Source of the DNA: Erinaceus europaeus
Taxonomy: Eukaryota; Chordata; Mammalia; Eulipotyphla; Erinaceidae
DNA length: 64,000 bases
Reading direction: 5' to 3'
Assembly (NCBI RefSeq): GCF_950295315.1
Contig: NC_080172.1
Coordinates: 112,547,512-112,611,511, forward strand
The notes under the pieces are model-generated. The model did no database searches. It was not told the origin of the DNA and worked only from the letters and a program-made list of their open reading frames with translations. The position numbers and the translations under genes are program-made. This document shows, piece by piece, positions 57,116-64,000 of this stretch (position 1 is its first letter; every line of letters begins with the position of its first letter).

Positions 57116-57830
57116 TTTATATATTATGTTATGAGTTCCCTTTATCAGTACTTTTCAAATTACTATCACTATTGCCTGGATTGACTTGTGTCTAAGTAAG
57201 TTAATTAAAGGGTTCACAGTAGTGGAAGTTAACAGTTGTTTCAATAGTATTTTAATCCCTGAGTTGGAGCTCAGTGGTTTAAAAGCCTCTCTCTTTTTTT
57301 TTTCTTCCCTGTAGGCTATGGGAGCCTGAGGAATTTTAAACTATCAATAGGTTTCAGCTTAATCACTGACTCCTGACGAAGAGACAAAGCAGAGTGTGGC
57401 AGAGATAATCCAGTGGTTATGCAAAGAGACTTTCATAGCCCCTCAGCTATGCCACTGAGGTATAGGTCTTCTCCAGAGCTTCCAGGTTAGATCTTTCCCC
57501 CCGGTGTCCCTCCCTGTTGCTGCTCCATTTTCTGAGAGTAGTAGCAATGGAGACTCAGAGTTGCACTTGGTGAGTCTCAGGGGAGTCCTCTCCTCCCTTC
57601 AGCTGTCCCCTTGTTGGTGGAGCAGACTGGAGATGGTGTGTCAACTGATAAACTGCTGGACTGTTAGCAGTCACTTAATCTCTCCTTATGCTCCTGTCTC
57701 CTCTCTGTCACCAGCCACACGTGTTTGTACTCACCGGTGATTTAGTGAGTTCCTGTGATCATTCTAGTCCTGTCTTGTTTCGGTCCCAGGTGGTCTCCTT
57801 TGGTATTCCTAGTTGATCCAGGAGAGGAGA

Positions 57831-58040
57831 GGGGAGGAGAGGAGAGAAAGAGATCTGCTGCTGCTCCACAGGTGTTTATCTTTCTCTCCCCCTCTCTGTC
57901 TTCCCCTCCTCTCTCCATTTCTCTCTGTCCTATCCAACAATTATGACAACAATAACAACAACAATAATAACTACAACAACAATTTCAAAAGGGAAAATAA
58001 ATAAATAAATAAATCTTTAAAAAGAAAGAAAGAAAGCTAG
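57831..58040 (+). mobile_element. tRNA-derived SINE, 5' part missing
   Basis: Only the body and tail remain: CAGGTGTTTATCTTTCTCTC, CTATCCAACAATTATGACAA, AACAACAATAATAACTAC, AATAAATAAATAAATC. It abuts the L1 5' end. Confidence 0.85.
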
Positions 58041-58477
58041 CCCCCATCCAGAGAAGCCACCTATCATTAATTCACGAGGTGGGGGTGGGGAGAGGGCTGC
58101 CATTGTCTCCACTCGGGTAGGGGGAGAACTTGGGATTTACCTGCTCAGACTCTCATGAAAACAATGGCTTGGACTTCCTGGACAGTGGCCCCACTTCCCA
58201 CATATTGAATGTATCTTTGCTAGTGTTTATAGGAACTAAAGACCATCTAGAAAGAAAACTCCAGTGTCCATTGAGATTCCCAGAATCACTTCATAGTAAC
58301 TGATGCAATGGGGAGCCCCGCCCCTCCAGTGTCCTCCCCAGGGTTTGAGGTCAGGCAAGGAACTAAGGAACAGTTGGGGCTGGGGCTTGATGGCCTCTAA
58401 TGTTTGCTCCTGTTCAAACATCCCCATTGTTACATTTAGAACTGTAAGAACAATGAAACAGATGGAAATGATTCTGA

Positions 58478-58695
58478 TAAGGGACCAGACAGTGGCGTGG
58501 CACAGCTGGTTAAGTGCTCACATTACAGTGCACAAGGACCCAGATTCGAGCCCATGGCCCCCACATGCAGGGGAGAATCTACATGAGTGGTGAAGCAGGT
58601 CTGCAGGTGTCTCTCTGTCCCTCTTCCTCTCTATCTTCCTCTGCCCTCTCAATTTCTCTGTCTCTATCCAATAATAAATATATAAATATTTTTTG
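58478..58695 (+). mobile_element. tRNA-derived SINE
   Basis: GGGACCAGACAGTGGCGTGG, GGTTAAGTGCTCACATTAC, ATTCGAGCCCATGGCCCCC, CTATCCAATAATAAATATAT. Confidence 0.88.
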
Positions 58696-58874
58696 AAGTC
58701 TACTTAAAAAAGAAATGATTCTGATAATCCGTGGGGTAGGTTTCTGTGGACATGAAAACTCCCTTAAAAACAAACAAACAACTAAATGACATCTTCGCTG
58801 GACAGCCGACTGTGTGACAAGTTTTCTGATGCTCTCAAAAAAAGCCACAAGAGTTGAAATTTTCAGAATCTGAA

Positions 58875-59135
58875 GTCTAACTCAGTGTGCAAAGTGTATA
58901 TGTTCCATGCATGAGGCCCTGGGTTCACTCCCCAGCACCAATCACACTGGAACAACAAACATAGAGGATAGAGACAGCTCTGGATAGTGAAGCAATGATT
59001 TGATGATTCTTTCCCTCTAGTAAAAAAAAAAAAAGAACAAAGGTTGGGTCTGGGATGTTGTTCATTGGTAACCATACATTATAAGACCCTGAGTTCAATC
59101 CCCATCACTGCATTAAAAAAAAAAAAAAAAAGAAG
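58875..59135 (+). mobile_element. Two old tRNA-like SINEs in tandem
   Basis: 58875-59030 has TGAGGCCCTGGGTTCACTCC and CCAGCACCAATC; 59045-59130 has AAGACCCTGAGTTCAATCCC and an A tail. Both are diverged. Confidence 0.6.
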
Positions 59136-59564
59136 TGTCCTTCTCTTTTCAAACACTCCCTCCTGCCACAAACACAAGATTCAAGGTTGTTAGAATTCTA
59201 AGCCCTCTCCTGAGCTCCCAGACAACCACAGAATTACATATAAGCATTAACCCTGGGATTAAAGTCCTGAGCTTCAAGTATCTTTCTTCTCCTTGACTAG
59301 AAGCTTCACTGCACACCCAGTCAGCCCTCCTTTTAGGTCTGATCTCAGCAAAAACACACATGCAGTTCCTGCCCTGTGTCAGATATCATTCTGTGTATCA
59401 CAGCAACTCAGGAGGTGAATACTGCTGTCACCCCAGCTTCATAGGTGCGGAACAGAAGCATAGAGGGGTTAATTCGCTGTCTGAGTACCTTGATGGGGAC
59501 AAAACCCTCGCTTTCAAGATTCCTAACTTGATCTATCTTTTGGTACAGTGGGTGAAACTAAAGC

Positions 59565-59755
59565 AGTCAGAGAGGTGGTGTAGTGGATAAAGTATTGAAT
59601 TCTCAAGTGTGAGGTCCCAAATTCAGTTTCTGACATTGCATGTCCCAAAGTGATACTCTGCTTCTATCTCTCTCTCTCTCTCTCTCTCTCTGCCAGAATG
59701 AAACTCTGGTTCTCCTTCTTTCTCTACTCCTCCACTCTTTTCTGATAAATAAGTA
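59565..59755 (+). mobile_element. Old tRNA-like SINE with CT repeat
   Basis: GCAGTCAGAGAGGTGGTGTA, GTGAGGTCCCAAATTCAG, then a (CT)n run at about 59668-59691. Confidence 0.6.
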
Positions 59756-59756
59756 G

Positions 59757-59960
59757 GGGCCAGGCATGGTGCACCTGGTTAAGCACACACATTACAGTGT
59801 GCAAAGACATAGGTTCAAGCCCCTGGTCCCCACCTGCAGGGAAAAATCTTCACGAGTGGTAAAGCAGAGCTATAGGTGTCTTTCTGGTGTGTTCCCTTTC
59901 TATCTCCCTTCTCTTTTCAATTTCTTTCTGTCTCTATCCAATAATAAATTTTAAAAAGAG
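59757..59960 (+). mobile_element. tRNA-derived SINE
   Basis: GGGGCCAGGCATGGTGCACC, GGTTAAGCACACACATTAC, GGTTCAAGCCCCTGGTCCCC, CTATCCAATAATAAATTTT. Confidence 0.88.
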
Positions 59961-59989
59961 AAAATATTAATGAATACATAAATAATCTT

Positions 59990-61105
59990 TTTTAAAGACA
60001 TCTTCAATGAAATGAATCCAATTGCAAAGAAGACTAAGGCAAGTATAAACCTATGGGACTACATCAAATTAAAAACCTTCTGCACAGAAAAAGAAACCAA
60101 TACCCAAACCAAGAGACCCCTTACAGATCTTTACATGCCACACATCAGACAAGAGGCTATTAACCAAAATATATAAAGAGATTGCCAAACTCAACAACAA
60201 GAAAACAGATGACTGCATCCAAAAATGGGGCGAGGACATGGACAGTATATTCACCACAGAAGAGATCCAAAAGGCCAAGAAACACATGAAAAAATGCTCC
60301 AAGTGTTTGATTGTCAGAGAAATCCAAATAAAGACAATAATGAGATACCACTTCACTCCTGTGACAATGACATACATCAGAAAAGGTAACAATAGCAAAT
60401 GCTGGAGAGGGTGTGAGGTCAAAGGAACCCTCCTGCACTGCTGGTGGGAATGTCAATGGGTCCAGCCTCTGTGGAGAACAATCTGGAGAATTCTCAGAAG
60501 CCTAGAAATGGACCTACCCTATGATCCTGCAATTCCTCTCCTGGGGATATATTCTAAGGAACCCAACATACCCATCCAAAAAGATCTGTGTACACTTATG
60601 TTCTTGGCAGCACAATTTGTAGTAGCCAAAACCTGGAAGCAACCCAGGTGTCCAACAACAGATGAGTGGCTGAGCAACTTGTGGTCTATATACACAATGG
60701 AATACTACTCAGCTATTAAAAATACTGACTTCACCATTTTCAGCCCATCTTGAATGAAGCTTGAAGTGTTAAGTGAAATAAGTTAAGTGAAATAAGTCAT
60801 GGTAAGTGAAATAAGTCAGAAACAGAAGGATGAATATGGGATGATCTCACTCTCAGGCAGAAGTTGAAAAACAAGATAAGAGAAAACACAAGTAGAACCT
60901 GAACTGGAATTGGCATATTGCACCAAAGTAAAAGACTCTGAGGTGGGGGTGGGGTGGGGAGAATACAGTTCCAAGAAGGATGTCAGAGAACCTAGTGGGG
61001 GTTGTATTGTTATATGGAAAAACTGGGAAATGTTATGCATGTACAAACTATTGTATTTGCTGTTGAATGTAAAACATTAACTCCCCAATAAAGAAATTTT
61101 AAAAA
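59990..61105 (+). mobile_element. L1 3' end, 5'-truncated, sense
   Basis: It begins in ORF2 (CTTCAATGAAATGAATCC) and reads [40 protein letters not shown] and NLWSIYTMEYYSAIK at 60.24-60.75 kb, then the 3' UTR ending CTCCCCAATAAAGAAATTTT. Close in sequence to the L1 at 51-58 kb. Confidence 0.92.
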
Positions 61106-63480
61106 TACTTTATTACTGTATTATATGTATGTTATGTACATATATATAATACACTGTAGCACTATATATAAATATCTTCTTTATTAAAAGTAAGGCAGTA
61201 TGCACTAGAAAAAAAATAAATGAAAGACAACTAGATGGCTTTACTCACAAGTAAAAATCTAAAGATCTTATTTACATGTAAAAAAAAAGAGAGAGAGAGA
61301 GAGAAAAGAAACAGAAGCAAGCAAACTGTAAGAAAAGTGAGAATTCTGGTGGTTGTCTTTGGGAGTTGGGAAGGTGCGGATACAGAATTTTGGCAATGAG
61401 TGTGGTGTGGAACTACATATTGCAATTTTACACTCTTGTAACATACTACTAATAGCAAATAAAAATGGTAAAAAAGTAAGTAAGTAATAATTTTAAAAAA
61501 TAACTGCACAAAAGAAAAAAATAATAAATTGTGCCTATGCCTATTTGCCTTTCATTCCAAATCGGTGTGTGTTCTGTGTTGCCAATGTAATCGTGTCTCC
61601 GTAAATAGCACAGTAAAGAGTCTAGGAGAAGCATTTTGTGGCCTGTCCACAAACTGGGTTTGAACTTTTAGTGCAATTCATTCTATCATAGTTCCAAAGA
61701 GACACTCTTAGAATAAATATTAAGTTTCTCCTGGCTTGCTTTGAGCCTCAAGAACCCAAACAAATATTTGCACATATTAACTTTCCTAAATTTGTCTGAT
61801 GATTTTTAACATGACCTATGACTGATACTAATTTTTCTTCAAAGCACACACACAGTTGTTGTTTTTAACACTGAATGTGCTTCAGGAAATGGACATTTAA
61901 TCATTTCTTCAGCTGACTGTTGTTCTGGAAAATTACAGGATTTCATACTGTTGTGAGGATTCGTCGACAGCAATAAATATGTATACTAAAGAAATGCCAT
62001 TAGGAATTCAATTCAAGTTGTAAGGAGAGAACTTTGACATAACCAGCAATCGTGGACGAGTTAAGCCTGAGGATGGGATCAGAGAAGATAGAGGGACAGT
62101 TGACTCTGTGCTTATTAACAACATCAGACAAATGCTACTGTAGCCAGTGGGAAAATACGATCCATGAAATACTGCACTTTTCTCTAACCATCGCCACTGT
62201 GTAGACTTATTTATAAAGAGAATGAACCATCTGTGGTTGGCTCCCCCACCCTTTTTGACCCCTAGATAATCAATGTAAGTTAATCACAGATCTGATTGTT
62301 CCCACCAATGATTCATCTATAAACAGTCGAGGGAACCAATTCTGACTAGATAGAAGAAAGAAGTCCTCTGGGCTGGAGAGCTCTGGACAAGCTACTTTAT
62401 CACTGAGACTCCATTTCTTCACTTGGATTTACTTGAAAAAGTTCAGTTATAATTAAGTCATGTTTACTAAGAGGCTAGAAGTAAAGTAGGAGTAGTAATA
62501 GTAGGAGTAGGAGTAATCATGGTGACAAGTCAGATTCTTTAGAACAACAGTTCTTAAATGTTTTCAACCCCAGAAACACTTTGTACTCAAATATCATTTA
62601 GAACCAAAATATTTTTCTTTGTGTGTTACATCTGCCAATATTGACCATATCAAAGGTGGGAGGGAAAGTAACGCTTATCTGCTCATTTTTAAATGCAATA
62701 ATAGAGCCATTAAATAATAACACAAACTGAACATATTTTTAATGGAAACTATATATTAAAAAAAAAAAGAAGAAGAAAGAAACCACAAAAGCAGTGTTGC
62801 AAGAAGAGCAGTATTTTTCTTTTCCAGTTCTGCAAATCTTCTTAATGTCTGGGAAATCAAAGACAGTTGGACTTTCATATATGCTTCTGTAGCTAATCAG
62901 TTGATTTTGGAGTTGAAATATATAACAGGATTCCCAGTCATACCATTTCAGTCTAAAGCTGGTGAGAAGGAAAAAAGAAGTCATCTATTTCCAATCAGAG
63001 CCCCTCAATCTTAGGGAATTTACACACACGGCTATTACAGGTATGGGTTATCTCCAGGTATGCTGGCTTCTGCCGCCTCCCAGAGATAAGCAACATGGGT
63101 TTATGAGTGTGTCTCAGTGGTCCCATTCAGAGTGGGTGGAGAGAGTGTGTGTGTATGTGATATATCCTGTGATGAAAGGCCATCCTGTCTAGGGTGGTTT
63201 CAGCCTGTGTCCTTAGCTAATGAGAGGGGCTCCAGCCACCCATCAACCCTAACTCAAATAAAGGGCTTACAAAATGAAGATGAATGAAGAACTCAATAAA
63301 GACAAGCAGTTGTTTGACTTTAGAAATGTTTGGAGTCTGGTGATATTTTTGTGACCAGAAGTCTGCCATAAAAACGTAACTTTGGTTCTTATCAGCTAGC
63401 CTATGGTAAAATCAGTTTTGGATATGTATCATTTTGCTTGAAAGCCACCTTCTTTTTTAAATTTATTTTTTATTATCATT
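61106..63480. other. Mostly unique intergenic sequence
   Basis: After a T/A-rich stretch and a (GA)n run near 61290-61305, positions 61500-63450 show no repeat family seen elsewhere in the window and no convincing gene. Open frames are short and lack coding character. Confidence 0.6.
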
Positions 63481-63489
63481 TTCTTTTTT

Positions 63490-63680
63490 AAAAAATTTAC
63501 TAGCGATTTAATAATGACCAACTATATTGTGGGATAAGAGGGATACCATTCCATACAAGTCCCACCGCCGGAATTTCACATTCCATCCCCTCCATTGGAA
63601 GCTTCCCTACTTTTTATTCCTCTGGGAGTATGGACCAAAGATCTTTATGGGGTGCAGAAGGTGAAAGGTCTGGCTTTTTA
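63490..63680 (-). repeat. Unclassified repeat family, antisense fragment
   Basis: AAGTCCCACCGCCGGAATTT, CCTCTGGGAGTATGGACCAA, GGGGTGCAGAAGGTGAAAGG. Confidence 0.8.
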
Positions 63681-63872
63681 TTATCTTAATTTATTCATTG
63701 GCTAGAGATATCCAGAAATTGAGAGGAAGGGGGAGGTAGAGAGGGAGAGAGACACCTACCATACCGGTTCCTCACTCGTGAAGCTTTCCCCCTGTAGGTG
63801 GGGGCCGGGGGCTTGAACCTGGGTCCTTACACATTGAAACGTATGTGCTCAACCATCCATCATCCAGGCCCT
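63680..63872 (-). mobile_element. tRNA-derived SINE, antisense, nested in the preceding repeat
   Basis: TATTATCTTAATTTATTCAT tail side, GAAGCTTTCCCCCTGTAGG, head ending CATCATCCAGGCCC. Confidence 0.83.
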
Positions 63873-64000
63873 GAAGCCCACTTTCCAAGAAACTACCAGT
63901 GATGCTATGTAAGGATTGGCTATCTATGGAGAAAATTCACCAACTCACACGGGTAGGTAGGAAAAGGGAGGCTTCATGCAAAGGTTTCCAGGATCCTCCA

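Larger units (their letters stand above)
51205..57830 (-). mobile_element. Nearly full-length L1 LINE, antisense, broken
   Basis: On the minus strand: 5' UTR (about 57830-57116), ORF1 (from 57115), ORF2 (56084 to 51446) and a 3' UTR ending near 51205. ORF2p encodes an endonuclease and reverse transcriptase. Order and length (6.6 kb, of which 805 bp is a foreign insertion) fit a complete L1. Multiple frameshifts and an internal insertion make it inactive. It is the best preserved L1 in the window. Confidence 0.93.

Noticed and set aside
1..64000. CRISPR arrays, operons, phage or bacterial mobile elements
   Set aside because: Regular repeat-spacer structure and prokaryotic gene organisation are absent. 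All repeats are microsatellites or eukaryotic interspersed elements.

Overview
This is mammalian nuclear DNA, almost certainly from a hedgehog (Erinaceus-type). Dozens of copies of hedgehog-type tRNA-derived SINEs occur on both strands. Several L1 LINEs and at least ten copies of an unclassified poly(A)-tailed repeat are also present. There are no prokaryotic features. Most open frames longer than 60 codons are LINE debris, SINE read-through or low-complexity sequence.

The only recognisable protein-coding gene is podoplanin (PDPN) on the + strand. Exons 2 to 6 are present at 17698-17834, 28661-28769, 29639-29677, 30217-30328 and 31557-31563, followed by a 3' UTR reaching about 33.6 kb. All exon junctions keep frame and have GT/AG borders. 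Exon 1 (5' UTR, signal peptide) was not found and should lie upstream of the window, so positions 1-17697 are intron 1. The reconstructed parts give three degenerate PLAG-type acidic repeats, a Ser/Thr-rich mucin-like stem, one membrane span with small-residue motifs, and a short basic tail ending in Ser-Pro.

Layout: 1-17.7 kb is PDPN intron 1, with SINE clusters, an L1 3' end at 4.09-5.04 kb and a 1.1-kb repeat copy at 14.04-15.14 kb. From 17.7 to 33.6 kb lie the PDPN exons; intron 2 holds a large antisense L1 (about 20.24-25.5 kb) carrying a 285-bp solo LTR and two SINEs. From 33.6 to 64 kb the sequence looks intergenic. It contains two further LTRs of the same broad kind (34368-34850 and 39372-39702), the 5' half of an old L1 (37.3-40.1 kb), a piece of an hnRNP A1 processed pseudogene (43.25-43.5 kb), a nearly full-length but broken antisense L1 (51.2-57.8 kb), and an L1 3' end (60.0-61.1 kb).

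The most unusual content is a pair of insertions that share a 38-nt 3' end (37 of 38 identical). One is an 805-bp fragment of a non-L1, non-BovB-like non-LTR retrotransposon (53615-54419), inserted in the L1. Its coding frame shows a CxC-H-C motif and a stop codon next to a GAAGAAG tail. The other is a 156-bp non-autonomous element (48577-48732) with a 12-bp target duplication. Its first 70 nt can be drawn as an HDV-like self-cleaving ribozyme fold. Together they suggest a LINE/SINE partnership that was active recently in this genome and may have entered by horizontal transfer. Other notable points are an LTR containing 34 nt of the 5' half of tRNA-Gly, an LTR insertion that retains a lysine-type primer-binding site inside its target duplication, and a repeat whose L1 5' leader looks spliced to a distal 3' segment.
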